DNA of 64,000 bases from Oceanimonas doudoroffii (GCF_002242685.1 NZ_NBIM01000008.1:76517-140516); one strand, 5' to 3'; shown: positions 1 to 7,688, counted from the stretch's first letter. The notes: generated by a model not told the origin, from the letters alone. Translations and numbers: made by a program.

Positions 1-1
1 G

Positions 2-1336
2 GGCACCACGGTAAAAAAGGGTTTTCTACACACCTATCTGTATGACCCCAGCCGGCGCCTGCGGGGCAATATACTGTGGCTGAAGCCGCGCAAGGAATTG
101 GTGATCACCGCCGAAGCGGCGTCTCTGGGGGCGATAGCCGGCCCGATTGAAGCCGGAATCTGGCAGCTGCACCTTTACAACCTCGAGGGGGAGCACCGCA
201 CTCCCAAGCCGATGCAGTATCAGGTTGAGGTCGATTTTGACGGCGTTCCCGCGCCCTTGCCACTGAACACGGTGGCCAACCTCACCACCGAGCATGGTAT
301 TGCCTTTGACTACAGCGCGGTAAAAAAAGCCGGTGCCGGCTGGTATCGCGGTGATCTGCATGCCCACACCAGCCTGTCGGACGGCCATAACCGGCTGGAG
401 GCGGTGGCCGACATTGCCGCCCGGCAGCAACTGGATTTTCTGTTTCTGACCGAGCACAACATGTGTCAGCCCTTGCTGCCCGACATGGACGAGGTGCTGT
501 TTCTGCCGGCCATCGAGGTCACCACGGCCCTGGGCCACTTCAATGTGCACGGACCGCAGCGGACCCTCAACATGTACCATGCGTCCTGCAACAGTGAGGC
601 GATGATCGAGCAGGGGATGGCGTTGGCCGGTGAGCAGCAGGGCAGTACCAGTATCAACCATCCGATGATGAAGCCCTGGCACTGGCACTATCAGGCGATG
701 CCGTTGGCGCGGGTGCATACCATGGAGATCTGCTGTGACCCCACCTGGTCGACCTCGCCGGAGTCCACCGAGCAGGCGCTGCAGGTGTTGAGCGCCATGT
801 GGAATGCCGGGCAGCGTATTTATGGCGTCGGGGGCAGTGATTGCCACCTGGAGCCCCATGAAAGAAACCCCAATGCCACCGAGCCCTCCATTTATGGAGA
901 CCCCTCGACCTTTGTGTTTGCTCACGGCCTGAGCGGCGAGAGCATTCTGTCCGGCCTGCGCCGGGGTCATGTGTATATGGAACGCCGCTGCGGGCTGACG
1001 CTCAGCCTTAATCAAGGGCGAGTGCTGCCCGGGCAGGATGTGGGTGAGCAGATCATCGATTACCGGCTCGCAGTGCAGGACACGCAGTGTGAATACTACG
1101 CCGAATGTATTGCCGATGGCCGACGCATCGAGGTTTATCCACTGACCGCGCACGGGACGGTATTTCAGGTCGACATGAGTCGTTACGGCTGGGTACGGGT
1201 GGATATACGCCGTGCCAATGGTGACTTCGAAGGCATGATCAACCCCGTCTACAACGGCCAAAAGCCGGAATTTTCTGCCCCCACCCTGGCGACCTGGGGT
1301 GAGCTGATGGAGGCAATGCAGCGCAATGGAAATTAA
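2..1336 (+). CDS. CehA/McbA-like PHP-domain metallohydrolase (5' end missing)
   Basis: The reading frame is open to the left edge, so the start lies outside the window; 444 codons are visible. After a beta-rich N-terminal part comes a PHP phosphoesterase domain: GDLHAHTSLSDG (the paired metal-binding His-x-His, near base 360), TEHN, AIEVTT, INHP and GGSDCH supply the usual metal ligands. Proteins of this family hydrolyse phosphodiesters or, in CehA and McbA themselves, carbamate esters. The stop overlaps the start of a HAD phosphatase by 11 bases and an ABC ATPase follows, so the likely role is breaking down an imported phosphorylated compound. The substrate cannot be read from the sequence. 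A TTG at 98 also opens this frame, but homologous-looking coding sequence runs upstream of it. Confidence 0.8.
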   Translation, partial: GTTVKKGFLHTYLYDPSRRLRGNILWLKPRKELVITAEAASLGAIAGPIEAGIWQLHLYNLEGEHRTPKPMQYQVEVDFDGVPAPLPLNTVANLTTEHGIAFDYSAVKKAGAGWYRGDLHAHTSLSDGHNRLEAVADIAARQQLDFLFLTEHNMCQPLLPDMDEVLFLPAIEVTTALGHFNVHGPQRTLNMYHASCNSEAMIEQGMALAGEQQGSTSINHPMMKPWHWHYQAMPLARVHTMEICCDPTWSTSPESTEQALQVLSAMWNAGQRIYGVGGSDCHLEPHERNPNATEPSIYGDPSTFVFAHGLSGESILSGLRRGHVYMERRCGLTLSLNQGRVLPGQDVGEQIIDYRLAVQDTQCEYYAECIADGRRIEVYPLTAHGTVFQVDMSRYGWVRVDIRRANGDFEGMINPVYNGQKPEFSAPTLATWGELMEAMQRNGN

Positions 1337-2054
1337 AGGTTTGTTGTTCGACAAGGATGGCACCCTGCTCGAGTTTCATCGTATGTGGCTAAAGGTCGCC
1401 CAAGGGGCGGCCAGAGATATTCTGCAGCAGTATCGGGACAAGAGTCGTGCTCACCCCGAGGTGTCCGAGCGGCAGCTGCTCGAGGCCATTGGTATTTGGG
1501 GGGAGCGCGTAGACAACCATGGCCTGCTGGCCTCGAATCCGGTGGAAGACACCGCCGAGGTGTGGCACCGGCTGCTGCGGCTGAAGGGCGGTTTGCCCGA
1601 CTTTACTCGGGATGTAAAAGCCCACTTCAACCGGCAGGTAGCGGAAAACCCCCTGTTGATTCAGCCCCTGCCCGGCATCAGGGACAAGCTGGCGCGCTGG
1701 AAGCAACAGGGCTTCAAACTGGGAGTGGCGACGGCGGATACTCGGGACTCAACCCTGTACAGCCTGCGCCAGGCCGGATTGCTGGAGCTGTTTGATTATG
1801 TCGGTTATTCCGACGGAAACATCTCTCCCAAGCCTGACCCGGCCCTGTTGCACGGCTTCAGTCGCCACTGCGGCCTGAAGGCCCACCATATCGTGATGTT
1901 TGGTGATACGGTCTCGGACATGGAGTTTGGCCATAATGCCGGGGCCCGCAAGGTGGGGGTGTTGACCGGCACGGCCACGGCCGCAGAGCTGCAGCCCCAT
2001 GCCGACCTGGTATTGGCGTCGGTGGTTGATTTCGAGCCCGAAATCCTGATGTAA
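1326..2054 (+). CDS. HAD-family phosphatase (phosphoglycolate phosphatase-like)
   Basis: A 242-residue HAD hydrolase with motif I FDKDGTLLEF (nucleophile and acid-base Asp), motif II VATADTRDS and motif IV GDTVSDMEFGHNAG, plus a helical cap between motifs I and II. It most resembles Gph/PGP-type cytosolic phosphatases acting on small phosphorylated molecules. Its ATG lies inside the 3' end of the upstream PHP hydrolase gene, which indicates translational coupling, and an ABC transporter ATPase follows 22 bases after the stop. I infer that it removes phosphate from the product of the PHP enzyme or from the imported substrate. It is not in the trpS/rpe context of true gph, so that name is not used. 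Confidence 0.85.
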   Translation: MEIKGLLFDKDGTLLEFHRMWLKVAQGAARDILQQYRDKSRAHPEVSERQLLEAIGIWGERVDNHGLLASNPVEDTAEVWHRLLRLKGGLPDFTRDVKAHFNRQVAENPLLIQPLPGIRDKLARWKQQGFKLGVATADTRDSTLYSLRQAGLLELFDYVGYSDGNISPKPDPALLHGFSRHCGLKAHHIVMFGDTVSDMEFGHNAGARKVGVLTGTATAAELQPHADLVLASVVDFEPEILM

Positions 2055-2076
2055 CCCAGTGTAAGTGAGAACGCAG

Positions 2077-3216
2077 ATGGCTGAAGTAGTACTCCGTAAG
2101 GTGGAAAAATCCTATTCAAATGGATTCAGGGCGGTACATGGCATTGATCTCACCATAGCCGAAGGGGAGTTTATGGTATTCGTTGGCCCTTCGGGCTGTG
2201 CCAAGTCGACCACCCTGCGCATGATCGCCGGTCTGGAGGAGGTAAGCGGCGGTGACATCTTTATCGGTAACCAGCGGGTCAATGCCCTGCCGCCCAAGGA
2301 CAGGGGCATTGCCATGGTGTTTCAGAACTATGCGCTTTACCCGCATATGTCCGCGTATGACAACATGGCTTTTGGCCTCAAGCAGCAGAAACTGGCCGGG
2401 GATGAAATTGATCGTCGTATTCGAGAAGCCGCCGAAACCCTGGAGCTCAGCCAGCTGCTCGATAACAAGCCGGGAGAAATGTCCGGGGGCCAGCGTCAGC
2501 GCGTCGCCCTGGGACGGGCCATGGTTCGCAAGCCGGATGTGTTTTTGTTTGATGAGCCCCTGTCGAATCTGGATGCCAAATTGCGGGTCTCGACCCGGGT
2601 CAATATTGCCCGGTTGCACAAGACCCTGAAGGCCGAAGGGCAGAATGCCACCATGATTTATGTCACCCATGATCAGGTGGAAGCCATGACCCTGGGAGAC
2701 CGCATCTGCGTCCTGAATCAGGGGCGGATCATGCAGGTCGATACGCCCATCAACCTGTATCAGCGCCCGGCCAACAAGTTTGTCGCCGGGTTTATTGGCT
2801 CACCGGCCATGAACCTGGTGACCGCAACCCTGGAGCGGACCGAAACGGGTCATGAGCTGGTGCTCGGTCATGGCGAACGCTTGCGCTTGCCCGAGGCAAA
2901 GGCCAGTCAGGTTGCACACCTGGCGGGCCGGCAACTGTGGTTTGGACTGCGGCCGGAGCATATCACCCTGGCAGACGCCTCGGGTGCCACGCCGAATCAG
3001 CCCAATCTGGTAAATGCCCCGATTACGGCGGTGGAGTCCATGGGTAACGAAAGCTACCTGCATTTTTCCATGGGCGAGGCGTCGTTTGTGGCGCGGGTGC
3101 CCTACCACTCCCATGCGGGGCTTCCCGGTGGCGAGCGAAAGACCCTGTGCTTCGATCTGGCACACTGTCATTTGTTTGATATCGACACCGAGCAGAGCCT
3201 GTTGCGGGAGGAATGA
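2077..3216 (+). CDS. UgpC/MalK-type ABC transporter ATP-binding protein
   Basis: A 379-residue ATPase of the carbohydrate/glycerol-3-phosphate importer class. It has a Q-loop region FQNYALYPHMS, signature MSGGQRQR, Walker B VFLFDEPLSNLDAKLR, H-loop VTHD and a C-terminal OB-fold regulatory domain (roughly residues 235-370). The Walker A reads GPSGCAKST: Ala stands where the consensus has Gly before the Lys. An in-frame GTG at 2065 would add MRTQ, but the ATG at 2077 matches the family N-terminus (MAEVVLRKVEKSY). It energises an importer whose permeases and binding protein are not in the window. The neighbours suggest a phosphorylated substrate such as a glycerophosphodiester (inference). Confidence 0.87.
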   Translation: MAEVVLRKVEKSYSNGFRAVHGIDLTIAEGEFMVFVGPSGCAKSTTLRMIAGLEEVSGGDIFIGNQRVNALPPKDRGIAMVFQNYALYPHMSAYDNMAFGLKQQKLAGDEIDRRIREAAETLELSQLLDNKPGEMSGGQRQRVALGRAMVRKPDVFLFDEPLSNLDAKLRVSTRVNIARLHKTLKAEGQNATMIYVTHDQVEAMTLGDRICVLNQGRIMQVDTPINLYQRPANKFVAGFIGSPAMNLVTATLERTETGHELVLGHGERLRLPEAKASQVAHLAGRQLWFGLRPEHITLADASGATPNQPNLVNAPITAVESMGNESYLHFSMGEASFVARVPYHSHAGLPGGERKTLCFDLAHCHLFDIDTEQSLLREE

Positions 3217-3256
3217 CCTCCTTCGGGCCGGCGCTCTGGCGCTGAAATACCATTCC

Positions 3257-3280
3257 AAAAGGCGCGTCGGCGCCTTTTCT
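3257..3280. terminator. Bidirectional rho-independent terminator
   Basis: A 9-bp stem (AAAAGGCGC / GCGCCTTTT, 3257-3265 with 3270-3278) with a GTCG loop. A-runs and T-runs on both flanks let it serve both the upstream ABC operon on the plus strand and slyX arriving on the minus strand. Confidence 0.85.
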
Positions 3281-3291
3281 GTCGGTGGCGA

Positions 3292-3510
3292 TCAGTAATG
3301 GGGCGGTGGGGTTTCTTCGGCCTGGCTGGCCACCTGGCCGGGCTGAATTTCCTTGAATTTTTTGCTCAGCAGGCTGAGCTGCAGCTTGAAGCGGGCGATT
3401 TCGCCGCCCTGAGCGGCGATCTCCTGGTTGAGCTGCTCTATGGTGTCGTCCTGAAAGGCCAGCCGTGTTTCCAGTTGTTCCAGCCGCTGCAGCAGTTCGT
3501 CATTCATCAT
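3292..3510 (-). CDS. slyX: SlyX family protein
   Basis: A 72-residue, highly charged alpha-helical protein starting MMNDELLQRLEQLE, with heptad-like leucine spacing through about residue 50 and a proline-rich end (EETPPPHY). This is the length and pattern of SlyX, a small coiled-coil protein of unknown biochemical role found beside slyD/fkpA in enterobacteria. Two tandem ATGs (3510 and 3507) are possible starts. A longer frame extends upstream, but that part is the WD40 gene read in another frame. The start lies inside the 3' end of the WD40 lipoprotein gene (8-11 base overlap), so the two are probably co-translated. Confidence 0.85.
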   Translation of the reverse strand: MMNDELLQRLEQLETRLAFQDDTIEQLNQEIAAQGGEIARFKLQLSLLSKKFKEIQPGQVASQAEETPPPHY

Positions 3511-4513
3511 TGTGGTCTCTGTCGGTGAGCGTCCAGGTCTCGCCCAGGCCGGCGGAGCTGACGCTGTATAGCCGGTCTGGGGCGGTAAAGGCGACACTAT
3601 ACACCATGGCACTGGCCGGCCTCAGCTGTGTGTGCAGGCCTACCCGCCAGTGGTTGAGGTGAGCGCCGTCGCTGAGCCGCCACAGATCCAGCCGGCGGGC
3701 GGTGCCGCCGGTGGCCAGCAGGTTCTGCTCCACATTGAGCCGAGCGCTGACAAAGGTCTGGCCCCGGGCGGGCACTTCCAGGCGCGCCTGCAGCTCGCCG
3801 CCGGGCAGGCGACGCAGCTCGCCGCGGCCCTGGGCGTCGGCGCTGAAGGCGGCTCGGCCATTAGCGTCGAGGCGCACCAGGCTCACGCTGTGCTCATGGC
3901 GCCAGCGCGCCAGAATGGCGGCGTTCGAGGTTTGCCACAGCAGCACCTCGCCGTCGTGGCTGGCGCTGAGGGCATAGCGCCCGTTGGCAGACAGATCCAG
4001 GCTGTTGATACGATCGTCATGCCCGAGAAAGGTCAGCCGGCGGCCGCTGGTCAGGTCGACATATTCCGCTTCGCCATTCTGGTACCCCAGCAGCAGGGCC
4101 CGGCCAGCATCGGCCAGGGCAAGTGCACGCAGGGGCTGCTCCAGCCGGTAAAAGCCGAGGTTCTGGCCGTTTTGCAGCGACCACAGCGCCACCGTGCTGT
4201 CGGTGGCGGTGGCCGCGGTATCGCCGCCGGGGCTGCTGGCCAGCAACACCACCGGCGTGCTTTCCTGACCCTGATGCCAGAGAAACAGCGGTGCGGGGCC
4301 GCCCTGGCGCCATACCTGTACCGGACCGTTACCGGTGGCAATCAGGGTGTGGCGGCCATCGGCGGTGGTGTCGGCGGCCAGCAGGGAGCCGTCGGTAAAG
4401 GACTGACGGCCGGCAGGCGGCACGCCGCGATCGCAGCCGGCGAGCAGCAGCATGACAATGGTTGCCGCAGCGGCCTGGCCGAAGCGGGTTTTTACCGAGA
4501 AGGGGTTTCGCAT
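3500..4513 (-). CDS. WD40-repeat lipoprotein
   Basis: A 337-residue protein. The N-terminus is a lipoprotein signal with lipobox LLAGC (Cys near residue 26), followed by a beta-propeller sequence with recurring blocks ending in (V/L)xLW or similar, for example STVALWSLQNG, GEVLLWQTSNA and RRLDLWRLSDG, about 40 residues apart. It is expected to be anchored in the periplasm or outer membrane, perhaps as a protein-protein interaction platform. The exact function is unknown. ATG 4513 is preferred; a TTG two codons upstream (4519) is possible, and neither has a strong ribosome-binding site. It lies between slyX and the divergent fkpA, both linked to folding, which hints at an envelope role. Confidence 0.8.
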   Translation of the reverse strand: MRNPFSVKTRFGQAAAATIVMLLLAGCDRGVPPAGRQSFTDGSLLAADTTADGRHTLIATGNGPVQVWRQGGPAPLFLWHQGQESTPVVLLASSPGGDTAATATDSTVALWSLQNGQNLGFYRLEQPLRALALADAGRALLLGYQNGEAEYVDLTSGRRLTFLGHDDRINSLDLSANGRYALSASHDGEVLLWQTSNAAILARWRHEHSVSLVRLDANGRAAFSADAQGRGELRRLPGGELQARLEVPARGQTFVSARLNVEQNLLATGGTARRLDLWRLSDGAHLNHWRVGLHTQLRPASAMVYSVAFTAPDRLYSVSSAGLGETWTLTDRDHNDE

Positions 4514-4597
4514 GGGCAAGTTGCAAGGTTAGTATAAATCCCTGAGTATAAGCATCTCATTTTCCAAGGTGTCTGTGCACCCGACTCGGAGTTGATA

Positions 4598-5392
4598 ATG
4601 AAAAAACTGTTACAGGTCAGCTTGCTGGCGACCGCCGTGATGGCGGGTTTGAGTGGTTGTAATGAGAAGCAGGAGGAGACGGCCGCTCCTGCCGCCGTGG
4701 AGCTCAACAGTTTCGAGGACAAGTCCGCCTACGCCATTGGCCTGTCCATGGGCCGCTATATTGGCTCCACCCTGGAAAAACAGCAGGAGCTGGGCGTCGA
4801 CCTGAATAATGACATTATTATGCAGGGGGTGAAGGACGGGTTTGGCAGCGATGGCCAGATGACCGATGAAGAAGTGCAGCAGGCGCTGATGGCCTACGAC
4901 ACGCACATCAATGAGCTGATCGAGAAAAAGACCGAGGAAGAAGCCGCCGCCACCCTGAAGAAAGGCGAAGACTTCCTCAAGGAAAACGCCCAGCGTGACG
5001 GCGTGCAGGTCACCGAGTCCGGCCTGCAGTACGAAGTGCTGACCCAGGGTGAAGGCGACAAGCCCGCGGCGGAAGACGTAGTGACCGTGCACTACACCGG
5101 CACCCTGATCGACGGCACCCAGTTCGACAGCTCGGTAGAACGCGGCGAGCCCGCCAGTTTCCCCCTGAACCAGGTGATTCCGGGCTGGACCGAAGGCGTG
5201 CAGCTGATGCCGGTGGGCGCCAAATACAAGTTCTACATTCCGTCTGCCCTGGCCTATGGCGAAGCCGGTGCCGGTACCATTCCCGGCAACGCCGTGCTGA
5301 TCTTTGAAGTGGAACTGCTGGAAATTGAAAAGGCCGCCGACGCCGAAGAGGCCGTGGCCGCCAAGTCGGAAGAAGAGGCTACTCAGCAGTAA
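4598..5392 (+). CDS. fkpA: FKBP-type peptidyl-prolyl isomerase, lipoprotein
   Basis: 264 residues. The N-terminus has a lipobox (AGLSGCNEK, Cys near residue 21), then the FKBP N-terminal dimerisation domain (about 35-135) and a C-terminal FKBP domain with VTVHYTGTLIDGTQFDSS, GWTEGVQLM, YKFYIPSALAYGE and VLIFEVELLEI. FkpA is a periplasmic proline isomerase and chaperone. E. coli FkpA has a cleavable signal, whereas this one looks lipid-anchored. The upstream TTG at 4592 (TTG-ATA-ATG) is less likely than the ATG at 4598. It is divergent from the WD40 lipoprotein gene and overlaps the end of the convergent GIY-YIG gene by 14 bases. Confidence 0.9.
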   Translation: MKKLLQVSLLATAVMAGLSGCNEKQEETAAPAAVELNSFEDKSAYAIGLSMGRYIGSTLEKQQELGVDLNNDIIMQGVKDGFGSDGQMTDEEVQQALMAYDTHINELIEKKTEEEAAATLKKGEDFLKENAQRDGVQVTESGLQYEVLTQGEGDKPAAEDVVTVHYTGTLIDGTQFDSSVERGEPASFPLNQVIPGWTEGVQLMPVGAKYKFYIPSALAYGEAGAGTIPGNAVLIFEVELLEIEKAADAEEAVAAKSEEEATQQ

Positions 5393-5711
5393 TGACGCAG
5401 CCGGCGCGCAAGGTGCCGGCCGCAATGGGGAGCAGTTGTTGCCAGCCTTCGGGGTGAGCCAGCAACTGCTCCTTTTGTTTTCTGGGCAGGCGTTTGAGTC
5501 GGTATTCCAGCTTCAGCGCCGTGGCCTGGTCGGCCACCGGCTGTTGCCACACCAGCACGGCCGGGCGGCGCGCCCACACATAACGGGACGCGCGGCTGCG
5601 CACTCGGTTGTGTTCATGGCAGCGGCGCTCGGGATCCAGGCTAATGCCGCCATAGAAGCTGCCATCCCGGCAGCGCAGCAGGTAGAGATACCAGGGGGCG
5701 GTGTGGGTCAT
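5379..5711 (-). CDS. GIY-YIG nuclease superfamily protein (YhbQ-like)
   Basis: 110 residues beginning MTHTAPWYLYLLRCRDGSFYGG. This N-terminus carries the YLYLLRC...YGG form of the GIY-YIG motif, then SLDPERRCHEHN and a late Glu-Tyr (LKLEYRLKRLPR), as in the small UPF0213/YhbQ proteins. These are stand-alone GIY-YIG domains with suspected but poorly characterised nuclease activity. The second Tyr of the motif is kept as YGG. Its 3' end overlaps fkpA on the other strand by 14 bases. Confidence 0.85.
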   Translation of the reverse strand: MTHTAPWYLYLLRCRDGSFYGGISLDPERRCHEHNRVRSRASRYVWARRPAVLVWQQPVADQATALKLEYRLKRLPRKQKEQLLAHPEGWQQLLPIAAGTLRAGCVITAE

Positions 5712-5764
5712 GGCATGGGTTACAATCGAAATCCGAACATCGGCAAATCCTAACGGGGTTTTTT

Positions 5765-6475
5765 ATGAAAGCAAACGGAACCGGGCAGGCGGCGCTGCTG
5801 GGCGGTTTGATCGCCCTTGGCCTGATATGGGGTGGCAGTTACCTCAAGGACGCGGTGCACATCTGGAAGCAGGCGGATCGGGTGGTGTCGGTCAAGGGCC
5901 TGGCCGAGCGAGAAGTCCAGGCGGATCTGGTGTTGTGGCCACTCAGCTTTTCGGTGGCGGCCGACAGCCTGGAAGGCCTGTATGACGCCATCGATCGGGA
6001 CAGAACCAAGATCATCGCCTTTTTGCTGCTGCACGGCTTTGACCAGTCCGAGTTGAGCTTTTCTGCGCCCACGGTGCAGGACGTCTGGGCCAGCCAGTAC
6101 GGCGAGCAACGTGCACCCCAGCGCTACCGCGCCGACGCCGTGTTGCTGGTGCGCAGCAACAAGGTGGAAGGGGTAAAAAATACCCAGCCGGCGGTGGCGG
6201 GGCTGGTCAGCCAGGGGGTGTTGCTGACCCAGAGTTATGAACACAAGACCCAGTATGTGTTCACCGGCCTCAACGACATCAAACCCGACATGATAGCCGA
6301 AGCCACCGCCAATGCCCGGGAAGCGGCACGTCAGTTCGCCGACGACGCCGATGCCGAGGTGGGCGGTATTCGTGCCGCCCAGCAGGGCTACTTTTCCATT
6401 ACCGATCTCGATGCCTACACTCCCGAGATCAAGCGGGTGCGAGTGGTCACCAGTGTCGACTACCTGCTGGAGTGA
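5765..6475 (+). CDS. SIMPL (DUF541) domain protein, membrane-anchored
   Basis: 236 residues with one N-terminal hydrophobic segment (about 8-25, QAALLGGLIALGLIWGG) and then a SIMPL domain: VVSVKGLAEREVQADLVLW at the start and VRVVTSVDYLLE at the end. This relates it to YggE and similar periplasmic proteins linked to oxidative stress in E. coli. The hydrophobic segment has no obvious cleavage site and may be an uncleaved anchor. The stop is followed after one base by the stop of the convergent DsbD-alpha-like gene. No enzymatic activity is known for the family. Confidence 0.83.
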   Translation: MKANGTGQAALLGGLIALGLIWGGSYLKDAVHIWKQADRVVSVKGLAEREVQADLVLWPLSFSVAADSLEGLYDAIDRDRTKIIAFLLLHGFDQSELSFSAPTVQDVWASQYGEQRAPQRYRADAVLLVRSNKVEGVKNTQPAVAGLVSQGVLLTQSYEHKTQYVFTGLNDIKPDMIAEATANAREAARQFADDADAEVGGIRAAQQGYFSITDLDAYTPEIKRVRVVTSVDYLLE

Positions 6476-6476
6476 G

Positions 6477-6908
6477 TCAGGGCAGCGTCAGGGCCAGCTG
6501 CTGGGGCGGGTAGCACAGACCGGTGGTGCAGCCCTGATAGTGCAGCATGACCCGGCCGCCGTCAGTGGTCTGGCGCAGCGGCAAGGTCAGGCTCAGTTGC
6601 TCGCGGTAGATCTCGCTGTGGCCAAAATATTCGTCCTGGTGGGGCTGGCCCGCCGGCGGCGACCAGTCGCCGAGGGTCACGCCCTGGCCCTCGGCGGCGA
6701 GTTTGTGCCGGTACAGGTAGGCGTCGGGGGCAATGGTGATGCTGACGTTGAGCACATCGCCTTCTTGCCGATGACTGACCACAAAGGCCTGTTCCACCGG
6801 CAGCACTCGGTTGTCGGCAACCGGCCTGTGGTCCGGGCGTTCCAGCACAAAGGGAGCGAGCATCAGCATCAGGGCGGCCAGGGTCGCCGCCAGCCTGGCT
6901 GGTTTCAT
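6477..6908 (-). CDS. Stand-alone DsbD N-terminal (alpha) domain protein
   Basis: 143 residues. A hydrophobic signal/anchor (about 6-22) is followed by a beta-sandwich matching the N-terminal domain of the thiol reductase DsbD, ending HYQGCTTGLCYPPQQL. DsbD-alpha has a redox cysteine pair spaced C-x5-C; here it is Cys127 and Cys132, C-x4-C, checked against the DNA. The eight-helix membrane domain and thioredoxin domain of full DsbD are absent: the gene stops just after the motif and the next gene is unrelated. It may receive electrons from a CcdA/DsbD partner elsewhere and pass them to a periplasmic target, or it may have lost redox function. A longer frame runs upstream to 7166, but the ATG at 6908 starts the signal sequence. 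Confidence 0.8.
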   Translation of the reverse strand: MKPARLAATLAALMLMLAPFVLERPDHRPVADNRVLPVEQAFVVSHRQEGDVLNVSITIAPDAYLYRHKLAAEGQGVTLGDWSPPAGQPHQDEYFGHSEIYREQLSLTLPLRQTTDGGRVMLHYQGCTTGLCYPPQQLALTLP

Positions 6909-7023
6909 TTGATGTTCCTTGATTGGCGGGGCATCACCGGCATTTGAAAACGGGCCATTGCGCCCCCATTTTATGGGTTTGACCCCCATTGTAAGCCGTG
7001 CAGCGGCGAAAAAAGAGGTGATT

Positions 7024-7500
7024 GTGGGCAGAGTATTGTTGTTTTTAATCGGCGCCGGCCTGCTGGAAATTTTCGTGTTTATCGAGGTGGGCTCGGCCAT
7101 CGGCGCCTGGAGTACCATAGCGCTGATCCTGCTGACCGCCATCATCGGTATCAGCCTGGTACGCATTCAGGGGCTGCAGACCCTGATGGAGGCCCAGGAG
7201 AAGGTGAACCGGGGCGAAACCCCGGCCCGGGAAATGGTGTCGGGCATGATGCTGGCGCTGAGCGGCGTGTTGCTGCTGCTGCCGGGCTTTGTCACCGACT
7301 TCGCCGGGGTGCTGCTGTTGTTGCCACCGGTGCGTGCCGCCCTGGCCGAGCGTTTCCTGTCCCGGGCCCATGTGCGCGGTGACAAGGGCCACACCTTTAC
7401 CGCCGAGTACTATCACCACAGCGAAACCCGGGTGCGCGACGAGCAGGACAAAAAGGGCGTGACCTTTGAAGGTGAAGTCGAGCGCAAGGACGACAAATGA
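7024..7500 (+). CDS. fxsA: FxsA family membrane protein
   Basis: 158 residues starting MGRVLLFLIGAGLLEIFVFI. Hydrophobic segments lie at about 2-20, 24-45 and 76-105 (SGVLLLLPGFVTDFAGVLLLLPP), then there is a charged tail. This matches FxsA, an inner-membrane protein whose overproduction in E. coli relieves exclusion of phage T7 by the F plasmid. GTG 7024 is chosen because AAAAGAGG at 7011-7017 is well spaced; the GTG at 7018 sits too close. FxsA lies near groESL in enterobacteria, as here. It is divergent from the DsbD-alpha gene. Confidence 0.88.
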   Translation: MGRVLLFLIGAGLLEIFVFIEVGSAIGAWSTIALILLTAIIGISLVRIQGLQTLMEAQEKVNRGETPAREMVSGMMLALSGVLLLLPGFVTDFAGVLLLLPPVRAALAERFLSRAHVRGDKGHTFTAEYYHHSETRVRDEQDKKGVTFEGEVERKDDK

Positions 7501-7688
7501 TCCCTTCGGGGAGCTTGAAGCCTTAAGCTGGAAGCTGTCAGTGCGTAGGTTGGCGATGAGCGCAGCGAATCCCAACATTCCGAACCGCTTGAAGAACTGG
7601 AAGTTTTGCCGGGTGTAAAACCCGGCCTACAATTTACCCCAGTCCCCAGTCCCCAGTCCCCAGTCCCCAGTCCCCAGTCCCCGGGTTT
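7501..7688. repeat. Intergenic repeat mosaic with six AGTCCCC heptamers
   Basis: No gene is visible between fxsA and the MATE gene. From left to right: AAGCTTGAAGC-like short repeats (7511-7540); an imperfect palindrome TTGGCGAT...AATCCCAA (7550-7575) resembling extragenic repeats common in gammaproteobacteria; a hairpin GCCGGGT-GTAAA-ACCCGGC (7608-7626); and six perfect tandem copies of AGTCCCC at 7641-7682. The tandem run ends 6 bases before the MATE stop codon. Neither hairpin has a T-run typical of a terminator. Confidence 0.85.

Noticed and set aside
7641..7682. Possible CRISPR-like array
   Set aside because: The unit is 7 bases with no spacers and no cas genes; it is a simple tandem repeat.
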